Both the position numbers and the translations under genes were made by a program. The notes under the pieces were generated by a model. It had not been told where the DNA came from and ran no database searches. It worked only from the letters and a program-made list of their open reading frames with translations. Positions 1 to 8,218 of a DNA stretch of 64,000 nucleotides are shown one piece after another (position 1 is the stretch's first letter; every line of letters begins with the position of its first letter). The stretch spans positions 248,001-312,000 of the forward strand of contig NZ_JBHSIS010000010.1 of assembly GCF_042653545.1 (NCBI RefSeq), written 5' to 3'. This DNA is from Actinophytocola glycyrrhizae (GTDB lineage Bacteria; Actinomycetota; Actinomycetes; Mycobacteriales; Pseudonocardiaceae).

Positions 1-157
1 GCCACACGACGTGGCCGCGGGCCTGCACCACGGCACGACGACCGTCGGCGTGGCCACGGGCCGCCACACGATGGCGGAGCTGACGGAGTCCGGCGCACAC
101 GTGACACTGCCGGACCTGTCCGACACGCCTGCGGTAGTCAAAACCCTTCTGACGTAA
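1..157 (+). CDS. HAD-family hydrolase, C-terminal fragment
   Basis: An open frame runs in from the left edge (first full codon at base 2) and ends at TAA 155-157. The 51 visible residues open with PHDVAAG, which fits the end of the GDTPxDV motif of haloacid dehalogenase-superfamily phosphatases, where the Asp binds magnesium. It continues with VGVATGRHT and ends in VVKTLLT, typical of the last strand and helix of phosphoglycolate-phosphatase-like enzymes. The nucleophile and cap domain lie outside the window, so the substrate cannot be named. It is convergent with proS. Confidence 0.7.
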   Translation, partial: PHDVAAGLHHGTTTVGVATGRHTMAELTESGAHVTLPDLSDTPAVVKTLLT

Positions 158-166
158 GGGTTCTCT

Positions 167-327
167 GGCCTCCGGCCCCCCGATTCCCAGCCTACCGGAG
201 ACCACCGACGACGACGCGCGGCGCACAGCGAGTTGTCCACAGGGGAGCCGGTTGTCCCCAACCTGCCCGCACACCAACGGTTCCTGCCGACCCTGCCCCG
301 TAGGCCGGCAGCCGGGGGCCGGAGGCC
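167..327. repeat. Palindromic intergenic repeat, copy R1, with paired DnaA-box-like nonamers
   Basis: The stretch is bounded by perfect 14-bp inverted arms, GGCCTCCGGCCCCC at 167-180 and its complement at 314-327. A second copy with the same arms lies at 6824-6971. Inside are TTGTCCACA (233-241) and TTGTCCCCA (252-260), 19 bp apart, matching the actinobacterial DnaA-box consensus at 9/9 and 8/9. It fills the gap between the HAD gene and proS. I see no open frame in it. Its function is unknown. Confidence 0.6.
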
Positions 328-345
328 AAGCCGTGGAACGCGAAC

Positions 346-374
346 GGCCGCCGGACGCGGAACGTCCGGCGGCC
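346..374 (-). terminator. Probable proS terminator hairpin
   Basis: A perfect 12-bp stem (346-357 paired with 363-374) with a 5-nt loop lies 14 bases downstream of the proS stop. No U-run follows, as is usual for actinobacterial terminators. Confidence 0.6.
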
Positions 375-388
375 GAACCCCAGCTCCG

Positions 389-2137
389 TCAGCCACGAAC
401 CAGCTCGGTCAGGTGCGCCACGATGTCGCCGACGGCGACCTCGGTCCGCTCCCCCGACCTGCGGTCCTTGACCTCGACGACCCCGTTCGCGAGCCCGCGC
501 CCGACCACCACGATCGTCGGCACCCCGACGAGGTCCGCGTCCGCGAACTTCACCCCGGGCATCGCCGTCCGGTCGTCCAGCAGCACCGTCAGGCCCGCCG
601 CGTCGAGGTCCGCCGCGACCTGCTCGCCGCCGGCGCGGATCTCCTCGCTCTTGCCCGCGATCACGACGTGGACGTCCGCCGGCGCGACCCCACGCGGCCA
701 CACCAGCCCGTGCTCGTCGTGCGACTGCTCGGCGATCACGGCGACGAGCCGCGAAACCCCGATGCCGTAGGACCCCATGGTGATCCGGATCGGCTTGCTG
801 TCGGCACCGAGCGCGTCCAGCGAGAACGCGTTCGTGTACTTGCGGCCCAGCTGGAAGATGTGCCCGATCTCGATGCCCCGCGCGGCGACCAGCGTGCCGT
901 GCCCGTCGGGCGACGCGTCGCCCGCACGCACCTCGGCGGCCTCGATCGTCCCGTCTGGGGTGAAGTCCCGCCCGCACACCAGGTCCACCACGTGGTGGTC
1001 GGTCTTGTCCGCGCCCGTCACCCACGCGGTGCCGGTGACGACGCGGGGGTCCACGAGGTAGCGAACCCCGTTGTCCTGCAGTGCCTTCGGCCCGATGTAC
1101 CCCTTGACGAGGAAGGGGTTGGCGGCGAAGTCGGCCTCGTCGAGGATCTCGACCGCCCGCGGCTCCAGCGCGGCCTCGAGACGCTTCATGTCGACCTCGC
1201 GGTCACCCGGCAGGCCGACGGCGAGCAGCTCCCACTTGTCCTCACCGGGCGCACGCGTCTTCAGCAGGACGTTCTTGAGCGTGTCCGCCGCGGTGAACTC
1301 CCGGCCGAGCCCCGCCTTGTCGAGGAACGCGACGAGCGTCTCGATCGTGGGCGTGTCCGGCGTGTGGTGCACCTGCGCCGCGGGCTTGTCGTCGATCGGC
1401 TGCGCGGGCGGCGCGGGCGTCACCACGGCCTCGACGTTGGCCGCGTAGCCGGACCCGGTGCTGCGCACGAACGTGTCCTCACCGGTCTCCGCCTCGGCGA
1501 GGAACTCCTCGGACGCCGACCCGCCCATCGCGCCGGACATGGCCGACACGATCACGTACTTGAGGCCGAGCCGGTCGAAGATCCTGATGTAGGCGTCCCG
1601 GTGCTTGCGGTAGCTCGCCGCGAGGCCGTCGTCGTCCAGGTCGAACGAGTAGGAGTCCTTCATGAGGAACTCGCGGCCACGCAGGATGCCCGCCCTGGGC
1701 CGCGCCTCGTCCCGGTACTTCGTCTGCACCTGGTACAGCACGACCGGGTAGTCCTTGTACGAGCTGTACTCACCCTTCACGGTGAGCGTGAACAGCTCCT
1801 CGTGGGTGGGGCCGAGCAGGTAGTCCGCCTTCTTGCGGTCCTTGAGCCGGAACAGGTTGTCGCCGTACTCGGTCCAGCGGCCGGAGGTCTCGTAGGGCTC
1901 GCGGGGCAACAGGGCGGGGAACTGGATCTCCTGCCCGCCCATCGCGTCCATCTCCTCGCGGACGACGCGCTCGATGTTCCGCAGCACCCTCAGGCCGAGC
2001 GGCAGCCAGGAGTAGCCGCCCGGTGCCACGCGGCGGACGTACCCGGCGCGCACCAGCAGCTTGTGGCTGGGCACCTCGGCGTCCGCCGGATCCTCACGCA
2101 GCGTGCGCAGGAACAGCGACGACATCCTGGTGATCAC
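389..2137 (-). CDS. proS: Prolyl-tRNA synthetase (bacterial type with editing insertion)
   Basis: This class II aminoacyl-tRNA synthetase charges tRNA-Pro in the cytoplasm. The 582-residue length fits the bacterial ProS type. Visible landmarks are the class II motif 2 region KYRDEARPRAG (about 140-150), GPTHEE (109-114), motif 3 GSYGIGVSR (about 455-463), a YbaK-like editing insertion between roughly 220 and 400, and an anticodon-binding C-terminus. I chose GTG 2137 because AAGGAG sits 7 nt upstream and the protein then begins ITRMSSLFLRTLRE, the standard family start; the open frame itself continues further upstream. It is followed by the hairpin at 346-374. Confidence 0.97.
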   Translation of the reverse strand: MITRMSSLFLRTLREDPADAEVPSHKLLVRAGYVRRVAPGGYSWLPLGLRVLRNIERVVREEMDAMGGQEIQFPALLPREPYETSGRWTEYGDNLFRLKDRKKADYLLGPTHEELFTLTVKGEYSSYKDYPVVLYQVQTKYRDEARPRAGILRGREFLMKDSYSFDLDDDGLAASYRKHRDAYIRIFDRLGLKYVIVSAMSGAMGGSASEEFLAEAETGEDTFVRSTGSGYAANVEAVVTPAPPAQPIDDKPAAQVHHTPDTPTIETLVAFLDKAGLGREFTAADTLKNVLLKTRAPGEDKWELLAVGLPGDREVDMKRLEAALEPRAVEILDEADFAANPFLVKGYIGPKALQDNGVRYLVDPRVVTGTAWVTGADKTDHHVVDLVCGRDFTPDGTIEAAEVRAGDASPDGHGTLVAARGIEIGHIFQLGRKYTNAFSLDALGADSKPIRITMGSYGIGVSRLVAVIAEQSHDEHGLVWPRGVAPADVHVVIAGKSEEIRAGGEQVAADLDAAGLTVLLDDRTAMPGVKFADADLVGVPTIVVVGRGLANGVVEVKDRRSGERTEVAVGDIVAHLTELVRG

Positions 2138-2205
2138 GGCAGTTCTCCTTGTGCTGGAAACGTGCGGCAAAGGGTAGTGAACGACCCCCTGCCAGCGCAG
2201 GCGGG

Positions 2206-3180
2206 TTACGCGGGCCGTTCACCGGCCGCCGGCGCCACGAGCCGGTCCTCGGTCACGATCGCGGTGACGAGGTCGGCCGGGGTGACGTCGAACGCGAGGT
2301 TGAGCGTCGGGGTGTCCGGCAGGCCACCCAGTATCTCCCTGCCGTCCCGCACCTCGATCTCCACCTCCGCGCCGGACGCCAGCGCCGGGTCGATCGTCGA
2401 CTCCGGCGCCGCCACGAGGAACGGCACACCGGCCCGTGCGGCCGCCAGTGCCAACGGGTAGGTGCCGATCTTGTTGACCACGTCGCCGTTCGCCGTGATG
2501 CGGTCCGCACCGACCACCACCGCCTGCGCGAGCCCCCTGGCCAGCACCGTCGCCCCGGCCGAGTCGACGACGAGCGTGTGGTCGACGCCCATCTCGGCCA
2601 GCTCCCAGGCGGTGAGCCGCGCGCCCTGCAGCAGCGGGCGGGTCTCGTCGACATAGACGTGGCGCAGGCGGTTCCTCAGGTGCAGGGACCGGACGACGCC
2701 GAGGGCGGTGCCCCATTCGACACAGGCGAGCGCACCCGCGTTGCAGTGCGTCTGCACCGCGATGGGGCCCTCGACCCGCGTGGTCAGCCAGTCCGCGCCG
2801 CGCTCCCCCAGCGCACGGTTGCGTGCGGCGTCGGACTCGAGGAGGGCCAGCGCGGCGGCGAGCACGGCCTCCTCGCCGTCCGGCAGCCGCGCCAGGACGT
2901 GGCCGACGCCCCACGCGAGGTTCACCGCGGTCGGCCGGGCGGCGCGGAGGGCGGCGAGGTCGCGGTCCCGGTGACGGGGCGCGCCGACGACCGCCATGGC
3001 CGCCCCCAGCGCACCGGCTACTCCCAGTGCCGGCGCGCCCCGGATCGCGAGTCGCTGGATCGCGTCAACCAGGTCCTCGACGGTGAAGATCTCCAGGACC
3101 ACGACTTCACCGGGTAGCTTCGTCTGGTCGATCGCCACGATGTGGTCATCCTGCCAGTCAATGGTTCGCACGAGCCCCAT
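2206..3180 (-). CDS. mtnA: S-methyl-5-thioribose-1-phosphate isomerase
   Basis: The enzyme converts methylthioribose-1-phosphate to methylthioribulose-1-phosphate in methionine salvage. It has 324 residues, close to family length. RGAPALGVAG (47-56), THCNAGAL (144-151, catalytic Cys146), GADRI (224-228, catalytic Asp226) and NKIGTYPLA (236-244) are all present and collinear with known MtnA. It is a paralogue of eIF2B alpha-type subunits, but the Cys/Asp pair supports the isomerase. ATG 3180 is chosen because the conserved VRTIDW segment follows at once. It is divergent from the VOC gene with 31 bp between. No other salvage gene is visible here. Confidence 0.9.
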   Translation of the reverse strand: MGLVRTIDWQDDHIVAIDQTKLPGEVVVLEIFTVEDLVDAIQRLAIRGAPALGVAGALGAAMAVVGAPRHRDRDLAALRAARPTAVNLAWGVGHVLARLPDGEEAVLAAALALLESDAARNRALGERGADWLTTRVEGPIAVQTHCNAGALACVEWGTALGVVRSLHLRNRLRHVYVDETRPLLQGARLTAWELAEMGVDHTLVVDSAGATVLARGLAQAVVVGADRITANGDVVNKIGTYPLALAAARAGVPFLVAAPESTIDPALASGAEVEIEVRDGREILGGLPDTPTLNLAFDVTPADLVTAIVTEDRLVAPAAGERPA

Positions 3181-3211
3181 TTTGTCGGTGGTCGCCCGTA
3201 CCGTCCGCGCC

Positions 3212-3571
3212 ATGAACCTCGATCTCGGCGGCATCACCATCGACAGCACCGACCCGCGCAAGCTCGCGGAGTTCTGGACACAGGCGCTCGGCCTGGCGGT
3301 CGTGTTCGACGCGGACGGCGAGTTCCTGCAGCTCTCCTCCTCCGGCAACCCGCGGCAGCCCTACCTCGGCCTGCAGAAGGTGCCGGAGAGGCGCACCGGC
3401 AAGAACCGCGTGCACGTCGACCTCGCGACCGACGACAGGGAAGGCGAACTCAAGCGCCTGGAGTCCCTCGGCGCGACGATCGGCGAGACACACGAGATGC
3501 CCGGCCTCACCTGGACGGTCTTACAGGACCCGGAAGGCAACGAGTTCTGCGTGGGTTCGGCGCACGACTGA
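3212..3571 (+). CDS. VOC-superfamily (glyoxalase/bleomycin-resistance fold) protein
   Basis: This 119-residue protein of the vicinal oxygen chelate fold starts with the DLGGITIDSTDP strand and ends with TVLQDPEGNEFCV, the typical second half-module whose Glu is a metal ligand in active members. The role is unknown; such stand-alone proteins are usually called glyoxalase-like. The ATG is preceded by TACCGT at 3199-3204 with a 7-nt gap and no Shine-Dalgarno sequence, so the message is probably leaderless. It is divergent from mtnA. Confidence 0.8.
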   Translation: MNLDLGGITIDSTDPRKLAEFWTQALGLAVVFDADGEFLQLSSSGNPRQPYLGLQKVPERRTGKNRVHVDLATDDREGELKRLESLGATIGETHEMPGLTWTVLQDPEGNEFCVGSAHD

Positions 3572-3665
3572 AAACCGGTTGCGACACGGCCGCGGGGCCT
3601 GAGATCCTGTGAGCCGTCGTTGAAGCGCGCCGGTCGGTGACCGGTGGACGAGAAGGAGGTGCCCG

Positions 3666-3719
3666 ATGACCAGCAAGGTCGCCTGGACGCGGCACGCCCT
3701 CGTCCGCCCGTCCCACTGA
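3666..3719 (+). CDS. Possible 17-residue leader peptide upstream of the RIO kinase
   Basis: A very strong Shine-Dalgarno sequence, AAGGAGG, stands 6 nt before ATG 3666. The frame MTSKVAWTRHALVRPSH ends at TGA 3717-3719, 61 bases before the kinase GTG. A small hairpin (3630-3635 with 3639-3644) precedes it. The combination suggests a translated leader or attenuator, or a genuine microprotein. I recognise no conserved family. There is no proof of translation beyond the ribosome-binding site. Confidence 0.4.
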   Translation: MTSKVAWTRHALVRPSH

Positions 3720-3780
3720 GAGTCGTCGCGACGCGCGCCTTGGTGGGGCGCTCACACCCTTTCCCAAGGAGAACCCACCA

Positions 3781-4755
3781 GTGCGCACGCACGACTTCGA
3801 AGACTTCCTGGACGACGAGAACCCCTACGAGGAACGCCGGTCCCGCCCACGCAGGGCCAGGCGCGACGACGCCGAGTTCGACCCGGTGCAGGCCCGAGCG
3901 GGCCGCCTGACCGAACAGGAACGCGTCCGGCTGGCCGCGGTACGCGAGAGCGCACTGGCAGGCCCGCCCCTGCCCGACGGCGCCGACCGCTGGTCCACCT
4001 GGGGCGACGGCGAACAGGGTCCACTGCCGAGGCCGGACTGGGTGGTGACGGAACTGGCCGCTGCCGACAGCGAGTTGGGAGTACTGAAGACAGGCAAGGA
4101 AGCGGATGTCCACCTGATACAGCGGGCGGTGCCGGACACCGGGCGAGGCTGTCTCATGGCCGCGAAACGCTACCGCTCGAACGAACACCGCATGTTCCAC
4201 CGCGACGCGGGCTACCTGGAAGGACGCAGAATGCGCCGCAGCCGCGAAATGCGCGCGATGGCCAACAGGACGGCCTTCGGCCGCAACCTGATCGCGGAAC
4301 AGTGGGCGGTGGCCGAGTTCGCGGCACTGTCACGCCTGTGGTCCATCGGTGCTCCGGTCCCGTACCCGGTACAACGCAGCGGCACCGAACTGCTGATGGA
4401 GTACCTGGGCGACGAGGACGGCACGGCGGCTCCGCGCCTGGCGGAGCTACGCCCGACAGGCGCGGAGCTGGAAGACCTGTGGCACCAGCTGACAGACGTG
4501 CTGACCCTGCTGGCGTCGGAAGGCGTGGCCCACGGCGACCTGTCGTCCTACAACCTCCTGGTCCACGACGGCAGGCTCATGCTGATCGACCTACCGCAGA
4601 TCGTCGACCTGGTGGCGAACCCGCGAGGCCTGGAGTTCCTGGCAAGGGACGTGGCGAACGTGTCGGACTGGTTCAGGTCGAAGGGCCTCCCGGAAGACAA
4701 GGCAGACCCCACGGCGATGACAGAACACCTGACAGAGGCGGCGGGCCTGGACTGA
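3781..4755 (+). CDS. RIO1-type serine/threonine protein kinase
   Basis: The protein has 324 residues. An acidic and Arg-rich N-terminus of about 90 residues leads into an atypical kinase core: GKEADVHLI nucleotide loop (105-113), the lysine in AAKRY (Lys129), HGDLSSYN catalytic loop (251-258, Asp253) and the metal-binding Asp in IDLPQ (about 270). This pattern is typical of RIO kinases, which in archaea and eukaryotes act in small-subunit ribosome maturation; the bacterial role is unsettled. GTG 3781 has AAGGAG 9 nt upstream. The 17-codon leader and the 16-bp terminator downstream suggest a single-gene unit. Confidence 0.88.
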   Translation: MRTHDFEDFLDDENPYEERRSRPRRARRDDAEFDPVQARAGRLTEQERVRLAAVRESALAGPPLPDGADRWSTWGDGEQGPLPRPDWVVTELAAADSELGVLKTGKEADVHLIQRAVPDTGRGCLMAAKRYRSNEHRMFHRDAGYLEGRRMRRSREMRAMANRTAFGRNLIAEQWAVAEFAALSRLWSIGAPVPYPVQRSGTELLMEYLGDEDGTAAPRLAELRPTGAELEDLWHQLTDVLTLLASEGVAHGDLSSYNLLVHDGRLMLIDLPQIVDLVANPRGLEFLARDVANVSDWFRSKGLPEDKADPTAMTEHLTEAAGLD

Positions 4756-4763
4756 CCCCTGCC

Positions 4764-4803
4764 CTGGGGTGTCCCGCCGACACGGGCCGGCGGGACACCC
4801 CAG
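4764..4803 (+). terminator. Strong terminator after the RIO kinase gene
   Basis: A 16-bp perfect stem (4764-4779 with 4788-4803) with an 8-nt loop begins 8 bases after the kinase stop codon. Confidence 0.8.
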
Positions 4804-5192
4804 CACGCAGTCCCGCCCGCGCTGCTTGACCTCGCCCCTTGCCCGTCGCACCGGTTCCCGGTCCACGCGTGTGGCGAACCTCATGCTCCGGATCTCGACA
4901 CGCGTCCCGGGAATCAAATCGGCGGTATGACGGTTCGTTCAGGAGGCGGGCCGCCAGATCCCATGGCCCGTCCAGGCAGGCGGTACGTCATGCCGCGTGC
5001 CGCGCGACAACGGGATCGAGTAGACTGAAGATCGCACCGCGAGCGGACCCTGTGCCGCTCCCCTAGCCCGGCGAGATGCGCCGGTTCGGCAAGCGGTGAA
5101 CAGCACCCACTTTGGCGCAACGTGCGCCGGGCTCGTCCGTGCCCCTGAACACCAGGGTTCTCTGGGACGCGCCAAGTCCCGAGAGGACCTTT
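4804..5192. other. 389-bp intergenic region with helicase leader
   Basis: No convincing gene is seen. TAGACT at 5021-5026 is a plausible -10 box on the plus strand, though no good -35 is present, so the helicase mRNA would have a leader of about 160 nt. That leader contains a 7-codon frame (5076-5099), a hairpin GGCGCA-ACG-TGCGCC (5113-5127) and CCACTTTGG (5107-5115), which resembles the recurring palindrome described in the findings. Confidence 0.4.
5076..5099 (+). other. Possible 7-residue leader ORF of the helicase
   Basis: The frame ATG to TGA encodes MRRFGKR, rich in basic residues, 93 bases upstream of the helicase start. The ribosome-binding site is weak (GGCGAG directly adjacent), so translation is doubtful. 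It is noted because leaders of cold-shock-type RNA helicases are often regulatory. Confidence 0.2.
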
Positions 5193-6641
5193 GTGACCGC
5201 AATGCACAACCGGTCGGCGTCTGCCGGCCGTAGCTCACGCAAGCCGCGCAGCCGAGTGAGCAAGACCCAGTTCGACCGCCGACCGCGGGTGAGTCACGCG
5301 CAGGCACTCGACGAGATCCCCCTCAGCCCCATCGCCGACGTCGACACGTTCGACGAGCTGGGCGTGTCCGCGAAGCTCTCCGCGGAGCTGGGACGTGCAG
5401 GGATCACCAAGCCCTTCCCCATCCAGATCGCGACGCTTCCCGACGCACTCGCCGGCCGCGACGTGCTCGGCCGCGCCCAGACCGGTTCCGGCAAGACGCT
5501 CGCGTTCGGGCTCGCGCTCCTATCCCGTCTCGACGGTGGCAAGGCCCGCCCGAAGCACCCCCGCGCGATCGTCCTCGTGCCGACGCGTGAGCTCGCGATG
5601 CAGGTCAGCGACGCGTTGACGCCGCTCGCGAAGGCACTCGGCCTGTGGTGCCGGACGGTCGTCGGCGGCATGTCGTTCTCGAAGCAGTCGGACGCGCTGC
5701 GCCGCGGTGTCGACCTGCTGATCGCCACGCCCGGCCGGTTGTCCGACCACGTCCGCCAGGGCACGTGCGTCCTGGACGAGGTCGCGTTCACCGCGCTCGA
5801 CGAGGCCGACCAGATGGCGGACATGGGCTTCATGCCGCAGGTCCGCGCGATCCTCGACCTGACGCCCGTCGGCCAGCGCATGCTGTTCTCGGCCACCCTG
5901 GACGGTGACGTGCAGCAACTCGTCACCCGCTACCTGCACGACCCGGTGACGCACTCGGTGCAGTCCGCGAAGGCCAGCGTGACCACGATGGACCACCACG
6001 TGCTGCTGGTGTCCAAGGAGGACAAGGCGGCGGTGGTCGCGGAGATGGCCGCCCGTGAGGGCCGCACCATCATGTTCCTGCGCACCAAGCACCACGTGGA
6101 CCGCCTGACCGCGAAGCTCCGTTCGATGGGCGTCCGCGCGGGCGCACTCCACGGCGGCAAGACCCAGGGCGCCCGCAACCGTGTCCTCGGCGACTTCAAG
6201 GAGGGCTCGCTCCCGGTGCTGGTCGCGACGGACGTCGCGGCCCGGGGCATCCACGTCGACGGCGTGAGCCTCGTCGTGCACGTCGACCCGCCCGCGGACT
6301 CGAAGGCGTACCTGCACCGCGCGGGCCGCACCGCCCGCGCAGGCGAGTCGGGCACGGTCGTCACGGTGGTGACACACCAGGAGCGCCGGACGGTGTCCCG
6401 CATGACCGATCAGGCAGGCGTCAGCCCGACGAGCACCAAGGTGACCCCGGGCGACGACGACCTGGTCCGCATCACGGGCGCCCGGGTTCCGACCGGTGAG
6501 CCGATCATCGAGCAGGAGCAGGCGAAGCGCCCGCCGCGTGCCCGCCATGCAGGCGCAGGCGGCTACCGCGGACAGGGCAACCGCAACCGCGAGCGCTTCA
6601 ACCCGCGCCGCAGCCGCTCGGACCGCAACCGAGACCGCTGA
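5193..6641 (+). CDS. DEAD-box ATP-dependent RNA helicase
   Basis: This is a 482-residue superfamily 2 RNA helicase. Motifs in order are Q-motif region ITKPFPIQ (71-78), Walker A AQTGSGKT (95-102), PTRELA (130-135), DEAD (203-206), SAT (233-235) and HRAGRTARAG (375-384). The C-terminus is an Arg-rich tail ending in repeated RNR/RDR residues, suited to RNA binding. It probably acts in ribosome assembly or mRNA turnover. GTG 5193 follows GAGAGGACC at good spacing. The open frame extends upstream to 5112 without family similarity. A strong terminator lies at 6757-6798. Confidence 0.93.
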   Translation: MTAMHNRSASAGRSSRKPRSRVSKTQFDRRPRVSHAQALDEIPLSPIADVDTFDELGVSAKLSAELGRAGITKPFPIQIATLPDALAGRDVLGRAQTGSGKTLAFGLALLSRLDGGKARPKHPRAIVLVPTRELAMQVSDALTPLAKALGLWCRTVVGGMSFSKQSDALRRGVDLLIATPGRLSDHVRQGTCVLDEVAFTALDEADQMADMGFMPQVRAILDLTPVGQRMLFSATLDGDVQQLVTRYLHDPVTHSVQSAKASVTTMDHHVLLVSKEDKAAVVAEMAAREGRTIMFLRTKHHVDRLTAKLRSMGVRAGALHGGKTQGARNRVLGDFKEGSLPVLVATDVAARGIHVDGVSLVVHVDPPADSKAYLHRAGRTARAGESGTVVTVVTHQERRTVSRMTDQAGVSPTSTKVTPGDDDLVRITGARVPTGEPIIEQEQAKRPPRARHAGAGGYRGQGNRNRERFNPRRSRSDRNRDR

Positions 6642-6643
6642 CC

Positions 6644-6754
6644 TAGTGTCCCGCGCCGGAAATTCGGTGCGTGAGTCGGCGGATCCAGGTTTCTGATCGC
6701 AAGGCACTCGCTGGGCCGTCGAATCATGTGCCGGATTTCCGGCGCGGGGCACTA
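6644..6754. mobile_element. Short TA-bounded inverted-repeat element E1 (MITE-like)
   Basis: The ends TAGTGTCCCGCGCCGG (left) and TAGTGCCCCGCGCCGG (right, read outward-in) extend as imperfect 31-bp terminal inverted repeats. Both ends carry TA, with flanks C and G, so excision would restore CTAG, the classic IS630 target. The interior shares TCGGCGGATCCAGGTTT (6676-6692) and GCTGGGCCGTCGA (6710-6722) with element E2 at 31.3 kb. There is no coding capacity. It sits 2 bp after the helicase stop and before that gene's terminator. Confidence 0.65.
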
Positions 6755-6756
6755 GC

Positions 6757-6798
6757 ACACCTTCGGCCCCCGGCATCCCAGCCGGGGGCCGAAGGTGT
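6757..6798 (+). terminator. Strong helicase terminator
   Basis: An 18-bp perfect stem (6757-6774 with 6781-6798) and a 6-nt loop follow directly on element E1, suggesting that E1 was inserted between the stop codon and this terminator. Confidence 0.8.
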
Positions 6799-6823
6799 CT
6801 CAGCACCCTTGCGCCGAGGCCGC

Positions 6824-6971
6824 GGCCTCCGGCCCCCGTGCACCATTTTGCTCGGTGGGACCGACAGTTCCGGTGCGTGCGCGGGGGCGCTGTGGACAAC
6901 TGGGGTCTGTGGACAGAAACTCCGGAACTGTCGGTCCTCGTCGGTACGCCCGAAATCGGGGGCCGGAGGCC
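6824..6971. repeat. Palindromic intergenic repeat, copy R2, with paired DnaA-box-like nonamers
   Basis: It has the same 14-bp outer arms as R1 (6824-6837 and 6958-6971). It also contains a perfect inner 15-bp inverted repeat (6859-6873 with 6922-6936). In the loop lie TGTGGACAA (6891-6899) and TGTGGACAG (6908-6916), DnaA-box-like on the complementary strand, 17 bp apart. It ends 8 bases from the cysG stop codon. Confidence 0.6.
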
Positions 6972-6978
6972 ACCGTCC

Positions 6979-8178
6979 TCAGTCGCCCAGTGCGGTCACC
7001 TCGCCGATCACCACGATCGCCGGGGGGCGGATGGCTTGCGCGGCAACGTCGTCCGCCAGCTTGTCCAAAGTAGACTTCAGGACGCGCTGGCCGGCTGTCG
7101 TGCCTTCCTGGATCACCGTTGCCGGTGTGTCCGGGGCCCGGCCGCCCTCGCGCAGGGCCTTGGTGATCGGGGTGATGCGTTCCACCGCCATCAGGAGGAC
7201 CAGTGTTCCCCTGAGAGCAGCCAGTGCGGGCCAGTCGACCAGGGACGTGGGGTGTCCTGGCGGGACGTGGCCCGACACGACCACCACCTCGTGCGCGACC
7301 CCTCGGTGTGTCACCGGGACGCCGGCCATGGCGGGTACGCCGAAGGCCGAGGTGACGCCCGGGACCACCGTCACCGGGATGTCGGCCGCCGCGCAGGCCA
7401 GCAGCTCCTCGAAGCCCCGGCCGAAGACGTAGGGGTCGCCACCCTTCAGGCGGACCACGAAACGGCCGTCGCGGGCGTGTGTGACGAGCAGGTCGTTGAT
7501 CGCTTCCTGGGCCGCCGCCCTGCCGTACGGGAGCTTGGCCGCGTCGATCACCGTCACCGAGGGGTCCAGTTCCTCCAGCAGCGCCGCCGGGGCCAGGTGG
7601 TCGGCCACGACGACGTCCGCCAGGCCCAGGAGCCTTCTGCCGCGGACGGTGATCAGGTCGGGGTCACCTGGGCCACCACCCACCAGGGCGACGCCGTGGG
7701 GGCGGGAGCCCGCCACCGGGACCGTGCCCGCCCGCAACGCCGACAGGAGGCCGTCGCGGACCGTTGCCGATCGGCGGAACACACCACCCGCGAGGACGCC
7801 CACCAGCAGGCCGTCGTGGTTGCCGGTCGCGGGCGTGACCGCGGTGCCCGCGGCGCCGTCGTCGGCCCGGACACAGAAGACCCCGCGTCGTTCGGCTTCC
7901 GCCGACACCGCCTCGTTCACCTGCCGGGACGAGGTGCAGCACAGCACGTACCAGGCACCATCGAGGTCACCGTCGGCGTAGGGGCGTTCGTGCCACACGA
8001 CGGCACCGGAGGTCGCCATGGCCTCCACCGACGGGGTGACCGACGGGGAGATCACCTCCACCCGCGCCCCGGACGACACCAGCCTCGGCAGCCTGCGCTG
8101 CGCCACCGTCCCGCCGCCGACGACCACGACGCGGCGGCCTGCCAGGTCCAGTCCGGCCAGGTAGTGCGACTCACTCAT
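6979..8178 (-). CDS. cysG: Siroheme synthase: fused precorrin-2 dehydrogenase and uroporphyrinogen-III C-methyltransferase
   Basis: This 399-residue two-domain enzyme makes siroheme or precorrin-2 from uroporphyrinogen III. The N-terminal Rossmann domain shows VVVVGGGTVAQRRL (17-30). From about residue 163 the SAM-dependent methyltransferase begins with VALVGGGPGDPDLIT, followed by VVRLKGGDPYVFGRG (241-255). The usual CysG central ferrochelatase/dimerisation segment looks shortened. ATG 8178 is used; an ATG four codons upstream (8190) is possible. It is divergent from the redoxin gene. A KSTLD codon run contains a variant of the recurring GTCCAAAGTGGAC word (7063-7075). Confidence 0.92.
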   Translation of the reverse strand: MSESHYLAGLDLAGRRVVVVGGGTVAQRRLPRLVSSGARVEVISPSVTPSVEAMATSGAVVWHERPYADGDLDGAWYVLCCTSSRQVNEAVSAEAERRGVFCVRADDGAAGTAVTPATGNHDGLLVGVLAGGVFRRSATVRDGLLSALRAGTVPVAGSRPHGVALVGGGPGDPDLITVRGRRLLGLADVVVADHLAPAALLEELDPSVTVIDAAKLPYGRAAAQEAINDLLVTHARDGRFVVRLKGGDPYVFGRGFEELLACAAADIPVTVVPGVTSAFGVPAMAGVPVTHRGVAHEVVVVSGHVPPGHPTSLVDWPALAALRGTLVLLMAVERITPITKALREGGRAPDTPATVIQEGTTAGQRVLKSTLDKLADDVAAQAIRPPAIVVIGEVTALGD

Positions 8179-8218
8179 GGCCGACAGCATGCCCGACGCA
8201 CGTCGGTATCGTCGGGTC

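Noticed and set aside
233..260. Replication origin near the DnaA-like boxes
   Set aside because: Only two boxes occur, and no dnaA, dnaN, recF or gyrase genes lie nearby.
233..2461. Plus-strand open frame of 742 codons opposite proS and mtnA
   Set aside because: It runs antisense to two well-recognised enzymes, has biased Arg/Gly/Pro/Ala composition, and matches no family. It is a shadow of GC-rich codons.
4764..4803. Riboswitch or structured RNA after the RIO kinase
   Set aside because: A simple perfect stem placed right after a stop codon is better explained as a terminator.
5520..6899. Minus-strand frame of 459 codons opposite the helicase
   Set aside because: It is antisense to a complete DEAD-box protein and has no recognisable domain.
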